The position numbers were made by a program, and so were the translations under genes. Shown piece after piece: positions 8,194 through 17,107 of a stretch of 41,203 nt of DNA (the first letter of the stretch is position 1; each line of letters starts with the position of its first letter). The notes under the pieces are model-generated. The model was not told where the DNA came from, ran no database searches, and was given only the letters and a program-made list of their open reading frames with translations. This stretch comes from Acidobacteriota bacterium (GTDB taxonomy: Bacteria > Acidobacteriota > Blastocatellia > Chloracidobacteriales > Chloracidobacteriaceae): the NCBI GenBank assembly GCA_016208495.1, contig JACQXX010000097.1, forward strand, positions 1 to 41,203. Reading direction: 5' to 3'.

Positions 8194-8715
8194 TTATGAA
8201 TCATAGCGCAGGAGTGATTCGACGTGATACCCGGCCAGTTTTTCACGACCGTTGAGAAAATCCAGTTCGATCACAAAGGTAATGCCCACGACCGTACCGC
8301 CAAGGCGTTCAACCAGTTTGGTTACAGCCAGGGCCGTTCCGCCGGTTGCCAGCAAATCATCCGCGATCAGCACCCGATGACCAGGCTGGATCGAATCTTT
8401 GTGGATCTCAAGACAATCACTGCCATACTCCAGGTCATAGCATTCACGCTCGGTTTCCGCCGGAAGCTTTTTGGGTTTCCGAACCGGGACAAAACCGGCC
8501 CCCAGGTGATAGGCGATGGCTGGGGCAAAAATAAAACCACGGGCTTCGATCCCAACCACCACGTCAATTTTCTCGCCGACAAATCCTTCGCTCATGCGGT
8601 TGATCACACGCTTGAGCCCCTTTGGGTCTTTCAAGAGGGTGGTGATGTCATAAAACAAAATGCCGGGTTTAGGAAAATCCGGGATTTCACGAACAAGTTT
8701 ACGAAGAGCATCCAT
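8194..8715 (-). CDS. apt: Adenine phosphoribosyltransferase
   Basis: A 173-residue purine-salvage enzyme that converts adenine and PRPP to AMP and pyrophosphate in the cytoplasm. It shows the conserved N-terminus [18 protein letters not shown], the [12 protein letters not shown] loop, the [10 protein letters not shown] segment and the PRPP-binding motif [15 protein letters not shown] at about 115-129. The length is typical for bacterial Apt. It starts 12 bases after the acylphosphatase gene and has a ggataggaa ribosome site, so the two are probably co-transcribed. Nothing unusual is seen. Confidence 0.97.
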   Translation of the reverse strand: MDALRKLVREIPDFPKPGILFYDITTLLKDPKGLKRVINRMSEGFVGEKIDVVVGIEARGFIFAPAIAYHLGAGFVPVRKPKKLPAETERECYDLEYGSDCLEIHKDSIQPGHRVLIADDLLATGGTALAVTKLVERLGGTVVGITFVIELDFLNGREKLAGYHVESLLRYDS

Positions 8716-8727
8716 AAAGCAAAATTC

Positions 8728-9006
8728 CTATCCATTAATGCGAAATGTATCAAAATGTCCGGTTGGTTCGACGGCGGTTTCACTGATTTTTCGAACTTCC
8801 GCATACATCGGACCAAAGGCAAGATCGTGTTTGAGCTTTTCAATGGCATCAAGAGTACCTTCAACCCAGGCTTCAACTGAGCCATCGGGCAAATTTCGCA
8901 CCCATCCTCTGATTTGATACTGACAGGCGGCGCGAAGCGTGTAATAGCGATACCCGACTCCCTGCACACGGCCAGTAATCACAAAACGTCGAGCAACAAC
9001 GGCCAT
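8728..9006 (-). CDS. acyP: Acylphosphatase
   Basis: A 92-residue acylphosphatase, which hydrolyses acyl phosphates such as acetyl phosphate or carbamoyl phosphate. The family signature RRFVITGRVQGVGYRYYT is present with catalytic Arg20, and Asn38 lies in GWVRNLPDGSVEAWVEG. The ATG at 9006 follows agagg by about ten bases and gives the usual family length; a TTG nine codons upstream is possible but less attractive. It is the first gene of a short operon with apt and lies just downstream of a tRNA-Pro gene from which it is separated by a hairpin terminator. Confidence 0.94.
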   Translation of the reverse strand: MAVVARRFVITGRVQGVGYRYYTLRAACQYQIRGWVRNLPDGSVEAWVEGTLDAIEKLKHDLAFGPMYAEVRKISETAVEPTGHFDTFRING

Positions 9007-9042
9007 GAGAACATTACCTCTACCCACTCTCAAAAATGCAAA

Positions 9043-9075
9043 AAGGCCATCAATTCGAAGTGAACGGATGGCCTT
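9043..9075 (-). terminator. Rho-independent terminator after tRNA-Pro
   Basis: The stem aaggccatc (9043-9051) with gatggcctt (9067-9075) is followed on the minus strand by a run of T. It ends the tRNA-Pro transcript before the acylphosphatase gene. Confidence 0.8.
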
Positions 9076-9089
9076 CCTTTAGGATAACC

Positions 9090-9166
<77 letters not shown>

Positions 9167-9229
9167 TCAAACTGGAATGTCCTGGAAAGGGACGGATAGT
9201 ACTCTCCGGTCCAGGTCTTGTCAAATGAA

Positions 9230-9356
9230 AAACCTGGGGCTGAGAAAACCAGGGCTGAGAGCTTGGGGCTGAAGACAACGGGCTGAAGACTTCGGGTTTA
9301 AAACAAAATTCCCAACTTCTTCAGCCCGTTGTCTTCAGCCCCGAGTCTTGGAGTCT
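9230..9356. repeat. Inverted gggctgaagac repeats
   Basis: Several copies of ggggctgaagac/gggctgaagactt (about 9236-9300) are mirrored by cttcagcccgttgtcttcagccccgag (about 9321-9347). The inverted block could fold into a hairpin at the 3' end of the neighbouring secreted-protein gene. The same unit appears near 14380-14428, 28527-28580 and 39036-39085. Confidence 0.8.
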
Positions 9357-9370
9357 TCCGCCCGCCTTTC

Positions 9371-10255
9371 TTAGTTGCTGGTGCTAATTCCCGACCAACT
9401 GGGCAAGGTCAACGCTGGCACATACGCGGATTCTTCAAAGTTGAATTTAAAGTACCCTTTGAATTTGGTGACGTTGGAGATGCCTTCCCCGCGAGCCAGG
9501 GTGGGCATTCGGAACCGACCATTAAATTCTGAATAATCAACCGTGGCACTGATTGATTCGATATCTTTGAGGTGTTTATCCAACACAGCCAGGTTGTACA
9601 TGGCTTCAACCTGAACGGTGAGCATATCGCCGGTGGTGCCATTGACATAGACAATCCCAACGGCCAGGGGAACGCTCTTGATATTCGCTTTGGGTTTAAA
9701 GCGGAAGGCGCGTTCACCTTCGCGTTCGGCGGGCGCCGGTTCAAACTCATAATAAGGTAATTTTTCGGGCAGGAGCGGAAAGAAAATCAAATCCAGGAAC
9801 GCCTGTGAGGTCAGCCCGGTGCTTTCCTTGGGATTGACTTTGGTTTTTGGATTGCCTTTGTCGTCAGTGTCAGCAACGACTCTCGGGACAACCAGGTAAT
9901 TGGTTTTGTCGTTTTCATCCACCTGATATCCGATCTCAACTTCCGTATCCCGAAATTGCTTGCGTTCTCCAGGAGGGAGACCAGGGGCTTTTGGTTTTTC
10001 ATAGCGCTCCATGTGCAGCCGTTGCCGATACTTACATCGGTCACGAATCACCAGTGATTGATGCTGGTTGCAGGCGGTTTTACAAATTAATTCTGGAACA
10101 CCGGTGCAATCCATCGTCGCCACGCCTGGACAATCCGGCGTCCGAGTCGGGTCAACCAGCGGTGTTCCTCTGGTAACGAGCGCCGAGCCAGTCACCCACA
10201 AAAAGGCGACCAGAGAAAGCGAAACCAGCCGGGCATGTAATTTATGAATTTTCAT
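9371..10255 (-). CDS. Secreted protein of unknown function
   Basis: A 294-residue protein I do not recognise. The ATG at 10255 gives a convincing signal peptide (basic MKIHKLHAR, hydrophobic core to about residue 27); a longer ORF from 10459 would bury it. The mature N-terminus is rich in cysteines (six within about 50 residues), suggesting disulfides or metal binding in the periplasm. The rest looks like a beta-rich domain (for example YYEFEPAPAEREGERAFRFKP). There are no catalytic motifs I can name. It is monocistronic, with repeats downstream and a divergent gene upstream. Confidence 0.7.
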   Translation of the reverse strand: MKIHKLHARLVSLSLVAFLWVTGSALVTRGTPLVDPTRTPDCPGVATMDCTGVPELICKTACNQHQSLVIRDRCKYRQRLHMERYEKPKAPGLPPGERKQFRDTEVEIGYQVDENDKTNYLVVPRVVADTDDKGNPKTKVNPKESTGLTSQAFLDLIFFPLLPEKLPYYEFEPAPAEREGERAFRFKPKANIKSVPLAVGIVYVNGTTGDMLTVQVEAMYNLAVLDKHLKDIESISATVDYSEFNGRFRMPTLARGEGISNVTKFKGYFKFNFEESAYVPALTLPSWSGISTSN

Positions 10256-10485
10256 GGTATCTTTTACTCCATCTCGCAGTTTCGAAATAGTTTGTTGTTT
10301 GAAGAATGAGATTTTGAAATTGAGCACTGTCAGGAATCCATTGTCTGATGCAGCAAGGCCACTGCTGTGTTTTCCGATGAGAACCAACCTGATGCACCAA
10401 CAGACTTCCCTGGCTGTTTTTCGAGCGTGGCTTCCGACTTCACTACCTTGATTGGTCATTTAAATTTTCCAAGAGCCACTGTTTT

Positions 10486-11160
10486 ATGCAGAACCGATAT
10501 TACCGGCTTCCCAATGCCTTTCATATTTCACTTGACCCATTACTGGATGAACTGCGGCAGTTTTTTGTCTTGAACGGCCATCAGGTTCAAATCATTCCAA
10601 TCAATAACGGTCATATTCTGCAAGCCCAAAAAGAATCAACCTTGAGCAACCTGACAGCTCAGTCCTCGGCCCTGACGGTGCGGTTGACCCGCGAACTTGA
10701 TGGATTGCGAGTTGAAGTCGGCAATGGGCGGTGGCTGGATAAAGCGGCCATCGGGTTGGTTGGATACGTATTGCTGGCACCGCTCATTTTGCTTCCAATT
10801 GTCGGTGCAATCAATCAGTTTAAGCTGTCAGAAGATGTTTGGGAAAAAATCGAAGCCTTTGTCGCCCGACAGAACGGCGCGCCAATGCCAGGAACGGCGT
10901 ATTCCCCCCCTCCCCCGGCTGGCTATACTTCTCCAACCTACTACCCACCCCCCGCTTCCGCCGTTGAGGTACGCTGTGCTTCGTGTAAGACCGTTCTGGC
11001 AACGGGTGCCATGTTTTGTTCGCGGTGCGGAACCAGGGTTGGAAACGGTTCGGTGGTCGAATCGTTTGCCAGTTCCAGCCCAACCTGTCCCGATTGTGGC
11101 CTGATGAACCCTCTTGGGGCACGGTTTTGCTCGGGCTGTGGTCATCGGTTTGGTGGATAA
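10486..11160 (+). CDS. Membrane protein with two C-terminal zinc ribbons
   Basis: A 224-residue protein of unknown role. The first 80 residues form a soluble alpha/beta region. A hydrophobic segment at about 87-110 (IGLVGYVLLAPLILLPIVGAI) should cross the membrane, followed by a Pro/Tyr-rich linker at about 130-160. Two double-zinc-ribbon-like motifs follow: CASC...CSRCG (164-182) and CPDC...CSGCG (201-219). Such zinc ribbons usually mediate protein contacts in bacterial membrane proteins. It is divergent from the secreted protein at 9371-10255 and followed at 293 bases by another gene of unknown function in the same direction, possibly an operon. Confidence 0.75.
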   Translation: MQNRYYRLPNAFHISLDPLLDELRQFFVLNGHQVQIIPINNGHILQAQKESTLSNLTAQSSALTVRLTRELDGLRVEVGNGRWLDKAAIGLVGYVLLAPLILLPIVGAINQFKLSEDVWEKIEAFVARQNGAPMPGTAYSPPPPAGYTSPTYYPPPASAVEVRCASCKTVLATGAMFCSRCGTRVGNGSVVESFASSSPTCPDCGLMNPLGARFCSGCGHRFGG

Positions 11161-11453
11161 CACCACCGTCTCGGGCTTCCACAAAGCCTGAAACGATCAA
11201 GGGTTTGCTGATTCCAATTTGCTTTGCCCCCTTTGAAATCAAACTTTTTCAAAGGCCAACGCACCCAAACCCATCAATGTGAAGTTCACGCATCAAGCCG
11301 TGTGGACTTCCGCTTTTCCTGCCCCCTTCGTTCACCAACCAGATTCCATTCCAGGGGTTGGCAGTTTTTTGGTTTCACTCCAGTCAGGGTTTATTTGGCA
11401 TTGCAACCATTGATGCCGGTTGCAACTTTTCCCGCGCGGCGTTGTGACTTTTT
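11161..11453. other. Gene-free interval of 293 bp
   Basis: I see no supported gene, repeat array or terminator here. Short reading frames are shadows without ribosome sites. Confidence 0.5.
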
Positions 11454-12791
11454 ATGAGCAGTGCTGTTCCGTCACCCTATGATTTGCGGAAATATTTGGA
11501 GCAACATCGGTTGCGGGCCGATCAAATGCTGAATTTGGCCAGCCCGGCGCTCAATGGCGGGTTGCCGACCAATCAGCATTGGGAATGGTTGAACGTCTTA
11601 CTGACCAGGGCGTTTTCACCCGACGCCAAAACCGGGGTTGGCATCCGCGCCAAAGACGAAGTCACCCTCATCAACTCAATTACACCACTGATTGTCAGGC
11701 CCAAATTTGTTGATTACCTGGAGAAAGAATCCATTCTGGATCGAAGTGGGAGTCTGCTCAAACAGGTGCAACGCACCAGTACCTTTGATGAACTGGTGCG
11801 AAATCAGCTACCGGCCAAGCGCGCACTCCACTCCCTGTTTCATCAAAACAGCACGTCACCCGAACTTCTGACCCGAAACGTGCAACTCAACATTGAGATG
11901 CACGACAAGTTTGAAAAACTCTATGGCGAAGTTATCAGACAGATGCAGGATCTTTCCGAGCAACTTCGCCAGCTTCGGGTTAATCCAGCCACACTCCCCG
12001 AAGAATCTTCAGAAACGTCCGTGGTCGCGGCGATGGAATTTGCCGTCAGGCCGGCCCCCTGGGTAACTGGCGATTACAGCAAAAATGTTGCGAACCTGCA
12101 GACCGTGATCCGGATGCGAGACATGCTCCAACGAGCGGTCATTTACTTTGGAATGAGTCTTCCAGCCGTAAACCCAACCGCACCGGTCACTCTGGCTGAT
12201 CCAGCCGCTTTTTTTCACTCAACTCCAACTCCCCCTCCGACTCAAGCCCGAACACCAGCCCCAACTTTTACCATTCAGCCAACCCCATTGCCCCAGGGAG
12301 CGGATCCAAACCTCGCCCACGAACTGGAAACCGAAATTCAAGCCTGTATCAACTATCTCACCCAAACGATGGCGAATTCGGGGACAAGTTCATCAACAGT
12401 GCGGGTGATTCGCCTTTCCTCAGGAAGCTTCCTGCTGACATCCTGGGAAGCTGCTGCCTTCGAACCAACAGCCAATGTCCCGGAATGGCAGGTTAGCTAT
12501 CTCGTTCGTGAAGGCCGCAAACTGTTGCAACGCAGCATTGCCCTGCTTGCCGTAATTGAGCAGCGACGGCCCAAACCCACTGAAAACATTAAGTTAACCC
12601 CCGGTCAACGGAGCGCGGCGCAATACTACCTCGGTCAAATCACCGAAGTTCTCAATACCTTTGACCGCTTTTTGCAACGTTCGGCAACTTCGGCAACCGA
12701 TATCGAAATCCTCTCGAATATTCGCAATACCCGCCGCAAAATTGTCATGACCCAAACTCAGTTAAAGCAAACCCTGGGGATTCATTCGTGA
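11454..12791 (+). CDS. Predicted cytoplasmic protein of unknown function
   Basis: A 445-residue protein with no signal peptide or transmembrane segment, and not recognised. It appears to have two mostly helical halves (about 1-180 and 285-445) joined by a low-complexity Pro/Thr-rich linker at about 250-285 (runs of TPTPPP and TPAPTF). The helical stretches are rich in Gln, Arg and Leu and could form coiled coils, for example LYGEVIRQMQDLSEQLRQLR near residue 155. It lies in the same direction as the zinc-ribbon protein upstream. The 3' end is directly followed by a gtggttc heptamer array. I assign no function. Confidence 0.7.
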   Translation: MSSAVPSPYDLRKYLEQHRLRADQMLNLASPALNGGLPTNQHWEWLNVLLTRAFSPDAKTGVGIRAKDEVTLINSITPLIVRPKFVDYLEKESILDRSGSLLKQVQRTSTFDELVRNQLPAKRALHSLFHQNSTSPELLTRNVQLNIEMHDKFEKLYGEVIRQMQDLSEQLRQLRVNPATLPEESSETSVVAAMEFAVRPAPWVTGDYSKNVANLQTVIRMRDMLQRAVIYFGMSLPAVNPTAPVTLADPAAFFHSTPTPPPTQARTPAPTFTIQPTPLPQGADPNLAHELETEIQACINYLTQTMANSGTSSSTVRVIRLSSGSFLLTSWEAAAFEPTANVPEWQVSYLVREGRKLLQRSIALLAVIEQRRPKPTENIKLTPGQRSAAQYYLGQITEVLNTFDRFLQRSATSATDIEILSNIRNTRRKIVMTQTQLKQTLGIHS

Positions 12792-12807
12792 ATGAAGAAT
12801 GTGGTGA

Positions 12808-12835
12808 GTGGTTCGTGGTTCGTGGTTCGTGGTTA
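12808..12835. repeat. Heptamer array (gtggttc)x3 plus gtggtta
   Basis: Three perfect gtggttc copies are followed by one gtggtta, starting 17 bases after the stop codon of the upstream gene. The last unit equals the unit of the arrays at 23873 and 37876, suggesting related repeat families. Confidence 0.85.
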
Positions 12836-12907
12836 GGGACTGTAAAAAATCAACTTCCCGGTTTCTTTTGGAAATCAGGCATTTGGATTGAGCATCCTGA
12901 AAGGCTG

Positions 12908-13035
12908 CCGTTCGGATAGCTGGTGGTTGCGAGGCTTTGTGAGCTACCACCGGAAACAGGTTCGTCCTCTCCAGTGCTCTCCCGCTTCGCGGTGCAAAAC
13001 TAGAACCTGGACGGAACAGGACGCCCGCTCCCCCA
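12908..13035 (-). repeat. Degenerate multi-hairpin palindromic element (third copy)
   Basis: The hairpin agctggtggttgc (12918-12930) with gctaccaccgg (12943-12953), read on the minus strand, resembles the CCGGTGGT...CAAAGC...ACCACC hairpin shared by the elements at 23897 and 39097. A second long-range pairing, caggttc (about 12957) with gaacctg (about 13003), and a cccgcttcgcggt mini-hairpin add to the structure. No terminal inverted repeats or target duplication are evident, so this may be a decayed copy. Confidence 0.5.
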
Positions 13036-13090
13036 GGAACTTATTTTTTAACGCTCTCTAAGCACCAGTCACCAGTCACCAAAAAACCAA

Positions 13091-13122
13091 ACGGCACAGG
13101 TGATGAGTTCAACCTGTGCCGT
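13091..13122 (-). terminator. Rho-independent terminator after the RDD-domain gene
   Basis: A perfect 11-bp stem (acggcacaggt at 13091-13101 with acctgtgccgt at 13112-13122) has a 10-base loop and a T-rich tract on its minus-strand 3' side. It lies about 30 bases past the stop of the RDD-domain gene. Confidence 0.9.
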
Positions 13123-13152
13123 CTCCATTGATTCCATCAAACGAACTCAAAA

Positions 13153-14085
13153 TTAGTTATTGTCATAGACGTGCATATTCAGGATTTTGTCATACAACTG
13201 CTTCTTCTCCGGGTCAAACAGCAACCACAAGTTCAAAAAACAGAAGCTTCCAAAAACCTGTTTTAATAACTCACGACCAAAAGCCAGCCAGAATCCTGCT
13301 ACCTGTCCATCATCCTTTAGACAAATTAAATTCATGAGCTTTTTTCCTGGAGTTATCCCACGAGATCCAAGTAAATAGATTTCCCATATTGCCACCAGGA
13401 TTATCCCAACAAATGCCACGAGCATCCCCAATACCATAACTGCCTCTTCCTGGCTGGCACCTCCAATCATCATGAGTAACATTCCTGGGATTCCGCCTAA
13501 ATTTATAATGATTTGATCCACAATATTAGCAATCAACCGTTTCCAGGGATTTCCCGGCTGACGGGTGCCGTATCCCAGTTGACTCAAAAAACCTGGGGTC
13601 TGAGGCCCCCCATATTGACCATAGCCTGGTGCCTGGCCGTATCCAGGTGATTGACCATAGCCTGGTGCCTGGCCGTACCCAGGTGATTGACCATAGCCTG
13701 GTGACTGACCATAGCCCGGTGACTGACCATACCCTGGCGTTTGGGGCGTTGAATAGGGTGACTGATACGAGGGGGGTTGCTGGCCGTAGGGGCTCTGGGG
13801 ACTGCCTCCATAAGGATCTGGGCTGGCGCCATACCCACCAGCCGGCGTGTTGCCATATGGGTTTGGATTAGAAGAAGGTTGATTGCCGTAGGCTCCACCC
13901 GAAGCACTTCCATATGGCGGTTGTTGCCCCTGGCTTTGTCCATACCCACCTGAAGAGCCACCTTTGCCAAGATCCACGCGGGACAATTGATTACCACAAG
14001 AAAAACAATTAAACGCGCTGTCTGGGTTTTGTGTGCCGCATTGAGAACAAATCAATGGCATAGATTTTCCCCGTTGGTGGCTCAT
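13153..14085 (-). CDS. RDD-family membrane protein with N-terminal zinc ribbon and Tyr/Gly/Gln-rich repeat region
   Basis: A protein of about 310 residues. A zinc ribbon (CSQCG...CFSCG) opens the protein. A low-complexity region of about 150 residues follows, with near-perfect [12 protein letters not shown] hexapeptide repeats. The C-terminal half is an RDD domain with the typical first-helix basic-Asp pattern ([16 protein letters not shown]), three hydrophobic segments, and the [11 protein letters not shown] motif. RDD proteins are integral membrane proteins of poorly defined, possibly transport-related, function. The Tyr/Gly/Gln repeats would lie in the cytoplasm. The ATG at 14085 has an aaggtgg ribosome site; ATG 14061, eight codons later, is also plausible. 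A strong terminator follows. The fold is confident; the role is unknown. Confidence 0.85.
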   Translation of the reverse strand: MSHQRGKSMPLICSQCGTQNPDSAFNCFSCGNQLSRVDLGKGGSSGGYGQSQGQQPPYGSASGGAYGNQPSSNPNPYGNTPAGGYGASPDPYGGSPQSPYGQQPPSYQSPYSTPQTPGYGQSPGYGQSPGYGQSPGYGQAPGYGQSPGYGQAPGYGQYGGPQTPGFLSQLGYGTRQPGNPWKRLIANIVDQIIINLGGIPGMLLMMIGGASQEEAVMVLGMLVAFVGIILVAIWEIYLLGSRGITPGKKLMNLICLKDDGQVAGFWLAFGRELLKQVFGSFCFLNLWLLFDPEKKQLYDKILNMHVYDNN

Positions 14086-14231
14086 TACTACCACCTTCAC
14101 AGTAAAGTCAGAAATGAGTCTCTCACTCATTTCAACAGAGTTGAGGTTCGGATTATCAATCTTTTGATGGAAAGCTATTGGAAGATGGGGAGTTTAACAG
14201 CTTTCGGCGGGTAGAAGCTATGGGAAAATGG

Positions 14232-14426
14232 TTAGAGGCCAGGGTTCAGGGTTTTCGGAAGGGATGAGGGATGAAGATGGGGGATGAAAAAATCACCATG
14301 TCACCTTGTCAGTCGGTCATCTTGTCAAGGTTCAGGGTTTCGAAGGGATAAGGAATGAAATCAATTCAAAATAGTTCACCCGTTTTCTTCAGCCCGCTGT
14401 CTTCAGCCCGATTTTCTTCAGCCCCG
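14232..14426. repeat. Mosaic of short repeats (ggttcag, gggatga, gtcacctt, cttcagcccg)
   Basis: Four repeat motifs occur in sequence: gggttcaggg, gggatgagggatga, a few gtcaccttgtca units, then cttcagcccg units running to within a few bases of the stop codon of the ABC gene. The order from gggatga through gtcacctt to ggttcag is repeated at 41070-41203. Confidence 0.75.
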
Positions 14427-15941
14427 CTAATGTCCACCAGTCATCATCAATCCAAGTTCTTGCTGGCTCACAAGAGCTGGATCAACTTCCCCGACAACGG
14501 CCCCGCCGTACATCACGATCAACCGGTCCGCGAGTGATGTAACTTCTTCAAGTTCGGCAGACACCAGTAAAATCGCAACTCCGTTATCGCGTAACCCAAT
14601 CAATTGGCGGTGGATGAACTCGATGGCGCCGATGTCTACCCCACGGGTTGGCTGAGACACCAGGAGCAACTTGGGCGGCAATTCAAATTCACGAGCAACA
14701 ATCAGTTTTTGCTGGTTTCCTCCAGACAATGCCCGGGCACGCAGGGTTCGATTGGCTGGGCGAACGTCAAAGCGCTGAATCAGGACATCAGCTCGTTGAT
14801 CAATTGCCGGCTGGTCCAGAAAAAAACCTTTAAGGGCTGGTTTGTGATAGTGATCTCCCAGGATCAAATTATCAGACAGGCTAAAATCCAATAGCAATCC
14901 ACGGTGGTGGCGGTCTTCAGGAATATGGGCAACACCGATGGCTCGGATTTCGCGTGGTGAACGGCCTCCGATGGATTGATTTTTAAAAGTAATGCTTCCA
15001 TCTGACGGTTTGAGCAGGCCAGCCAGGATTTCAATCAGTTCGGTTTGGCCGTTCCCTTCAACTCCGGCAATTCCCAGGATTTCACCTGCCCGGACTTCAA
15101 AATTGAGTCCTTTGATCGCCTCGACGCCGTTGGGCCGGGTAAAATGTAGATTGGAAACTTTGAGCACAACGTCGCCAGGATTGGCTTTGTCTTTTGAAAC
15201 CCGAAGCAACACATCACGTCCCACCATCATGCGAGCCAGTTCCGCCGCTGATGTCAGTTTGGTCTCGACTTCACCGACCACCGTACCGTCTCGCATCACC
15301 GTGACCCGACTGGAAAGCGCCAGAACTTCAGAGAGCTTATGGGTAATAATGATCAGCGTTTTGCCCTGCTCGCGGAGCGTTCGCAAAATGGCAAACATTT
15401 CCTCGACTTCCGGCGGAGTCAAAACTGCAGTGGGTTCGTCCAGAATCAGGATTTCAGCCCCACGATAGAGCGTTTTTAAGATCTCGACCCGCTGCTGTTG
15501 GCCGACCGAAAGGTCTTGAATTAAGGCATCCGGATCAATGTGAAGGCCATAGGTTTGAGAGAGTTCCTTGATCCGTTCCTTTGCCTGTCGGTAGTGAATG
15601 CGAATTCCCGGGCCGGGCTCGGCTCCCAAAATAATGTTTTCAGTGACTGAAAGTGTCGGCACCAGCATAAAGTGCTGGTGAACCATCCCTAGTCCGCGGG
15701 CAATTGCATCGCGTGGGGTTTTGAGCGCCACGGTTTCTCCGTGCAACCGGATCTCACCGCTGTCGGGCACATAGAGCCCATACAACAGATTCATGGCGGT
15801 GGACTTCCCCGCGCCGTTTTCTCCCACAATGGCGTGAATGCTTTGTTTTTCGATACGGAGTGTGATCCGATTATTGGCCGTGACGGCGCCGAAACGCTTG
15901 GTCACTTCAAGCATCTCGACGGCGTATGCTGGGGGAGTCAT
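14427..15941 (-). CDS. ABC transporter ATPase with two nucleotide-binding domains (sugar/BMP-nucleoside type)
   Basis: A 505-residue tandem ABC ATPase like RbsA/MglA and the ATPases of BMP-family nucleoside importers. Domain 1 has Walker [10 protein letters not shown], signature LSVGQQQR and Walker [14 protein letters not shown]. Domain 2 has a degenerate Walker A (GVEGNGQTE), signature LSGGNQQK and an altered Walker B region ending in [11 protein letters not shown], as is usual for this class. The full-length double-ATPase architecture energises uptake of a sugar or nucleoside. No permease or binding-protein gene lies next to it, so partners must be elsewhere. The ATG at 15941 is preferred because the longer ORF runs through the adjacent tRNA-Arg gene; no clear ribosome site is visible. 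Confidence 0.9.
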   Translation of the reverse strand: MTPPAYAVEMLEVTKRFGAVTANNRITLRIEKQSIHAIVGENGAGKSTAMNLLYGLYVPDSGEIRLHGETVALKTPRDAIARGLGMVHQHFMLVPTLSVTENIILGAEPGPGIRIHYRQAKERIKELSQTYGLHIDPDALIQDLSVGQQQRVEILKTLYRGAEILILDEPTAVLTPPEVEEMFAILRTLREQGKTLIIITHKLSEVLALSSRVTVMRDGTVVGEVETKLTSAAELARMMVGRDVLLRVSKDKANPGDVVLKVSNLHFTRPNGVEAIKGLNFEVRAGEILGIAGVEGNGQTELIEILAGLLKPSDGSITFKNQSIGGRSPREIRAIGVAHIPEDRHHRGLLLDFSLSDNLILGDHYHKPALKGFFLDQPAIDQRADVLIQRFDVRPANRTLRARALSGGNQQKLIVAREFELPPKLLLVSQPTRGVDIGAIEFIHRQLIGLRDNGVAILLVSAELEEVTSLADRLIVMYGGAVVGEVDPALVSQQELGLMMTGGH

Positions 15942-15981
15942 TGGATTTGAACTCGAAGTTGGAGATTGAAAAAAGTGGGGA

Positions 15982-16055
<74 letters not shown>

Positions 16056-16131
16056 AAATTTTGTGAGCGCGAAGAGTACATACTTGAACCAGAAATTTCA
16101 AGTGGTCAAATTTTGTTTTCGCAAAGCACGT

Positions 16132-16281
16132 AGGTGACAAGGTGACAAGGTGACAAGGTGACAAGGTGACAGGGTGACAGGGTGACAAGGTGACAAGGTG
16201 ACAAGGTGACAGGTGACAAATGACAGGGTGACAAGGTGACAAGGTGACAAGGTGACAGGGTGACAAGGTGACAAGGTAACA
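16132..16281. repeat. Octamer tandem array (aaggtgac)n, left arm
   Basis: About 18 head-to-tail copies of aaggtgac or agggtgac, with rare shortened units. The array begins shortly after the 5' end of tRNA-Arg(CCG). It faces an opposite-orientation array at 16303-16426, so the two could form a very long imperfect hairpin. Confidence 0.92.
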
Positions 16282-16302
16282 AAACCTTCATTTCCTGAGC
16301 AT

Positions 16303-16426
16303 CTTGTCAAAAAGTCACCGATCAAAAGGTCATCCTGTCAAAAGGTCACCTTGTCACCCTGTCATTTGTCACCTTGTCAAAAAGTCACCTTGTCACCCTG
16401 TCATTTGTCACCTTGTCATTTGGTCA
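16303..16426. repeat. Octamer tandem array (gtcacctt)n, right arm
   Basis: Degenerate copies of gtcacctt, gtcaccct, gtcatttg and gtcaaaaa continue to 8 bases before the stop codon of the bactofilin gene. They are the inverse of the array at 16132. A degenerate inner pattern of alternating perfect and variant octamers is repeated twice (about 16338-16380 and 16384-16420). Confidence 0.9.
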
Positions 16427-16433
16427 GGAATCG

Positions 16434-16949
16434 TTAGTCCCTGCCCTTTTGCTTTTGCTGGCCACCCTGCTGACCACCGCCCTGCTGGCCGCCGCCTTGC
16501 TGACCACCGCCCTGCTGGCCGCCACCGCCCTGTTGTGGTCGGTTTTGTGGTTGGGCGTCACCACCGGCTGGCGCGGGTGCCGCCGGCGCACTCCCTTCTT
16601 CTTTTCCAACTTCAAGGCTGCAATTGCCAAACTGAACCTGGAGTTTATTTGAATCGGGGGTGCTTAATTTGACTTCAAGCATCGTGGCGCGAATGATCGT
16701 CTGATCGTTGACTTTGCCGGATAATTCGACCATTTCCGCATCAATTTGACCAGCAATTTCACCCTGTGATTTCAGGTCGTTGACTTTAATGGTGCCGTGA
16801 ACCGAGCCTCCTTCACTGACCACCAGCGACGGCGAATGGATTTCACCGTTGACTTTGCCACTGACCACAACGGCGCAGTTTGACTTTAACGTCCCGGTCA
16901 GTTCGCTTCCTTCTTCAATAATGGTGCGTTTGGTATTTTGATCACTCAT
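16434..16949 (-). CDS. Bactofilin (polymer-forming cytoskeletal protein)
   Basis: A 171-residue bactofilin. Residues about 7-115 form the right-handed beta-helix core, with recurring short strands such as IIEEGSELTGTLKSN, VVVSGKVNGEIHSPSLVVSEGGSVHGTIKV and AGQIDAEMVELSGKV. Bactofilins self-assemble without nucleotide into filaments that position cell-wall enzymes or polar complexes. The C-terminal tail (about 118-171) is low complexity with GGGQQ/GGQQ repeats ending in KQKGRD, which is unusual. An aaggag ribosome site lies about 13 bases before the ATG. It is the third gene in a row on this strand after the Hpt/HhH-like and pentapeptide/bactofilin-like genes, suggesting a shared structural role. 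Confidence 0.92.
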   Translation of the reverse strand: MSDQNTKRTIIEEGSELTGTLKSNCAVVVSGKVNGEIHSPSLVVSEGGSVHGTIKVNDLKSQGEIAGQIDAEMVELSGKVNDQTIIRATMLEVKLSTPDSNKLQVQFGNCSLEVGKEEGSAPAAPAPAGGDAQPQNRPQQGGGGQQGGGQQGGGQQGGGQQGGQQKQKGRD

Positions 16950-17052
16950 GGCGAATACATGCTCCTTGAAAGTAAGGTCAGGCGCCAGGCGCCTGCCAAC
17001 ATCTTTTCATAAGTCGAAGTTAAAATAACAATGTGCTGCAATGCGAAGTGGT

Positions 17053-17085
17053 CCGCAGCGGGCTTGTGGAATGAGCCCTCTGCGG
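17053..17085 (-). other. Inverted repeat downstream of the pentapeptide gene
   Basis: Stem ccgcag..gggct (17053-17064) with agccc..ctgcgg (17074-17085). It lies past the stop of the pentapeptide-repeat gene and could end its transcript, but it has no T run. A short ggcgcc palindrome (about 16981-16997) lies between it and the bactofilin gene. Confidence 0.4.
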
Positions 17086-17107
17086 TGCGCAATGAGGGGA
17101 TGGAGGA

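Noticed and set aside
8224-8880. 218-codon plus-strand ORF opposite apt
   Set aside because: It is antisense to apt and acyP, both firmly identified.
16132-16430. Possible CRISPR array
   Set aside because: The units are 8 bp without unique spacers, and no cas genes are present.
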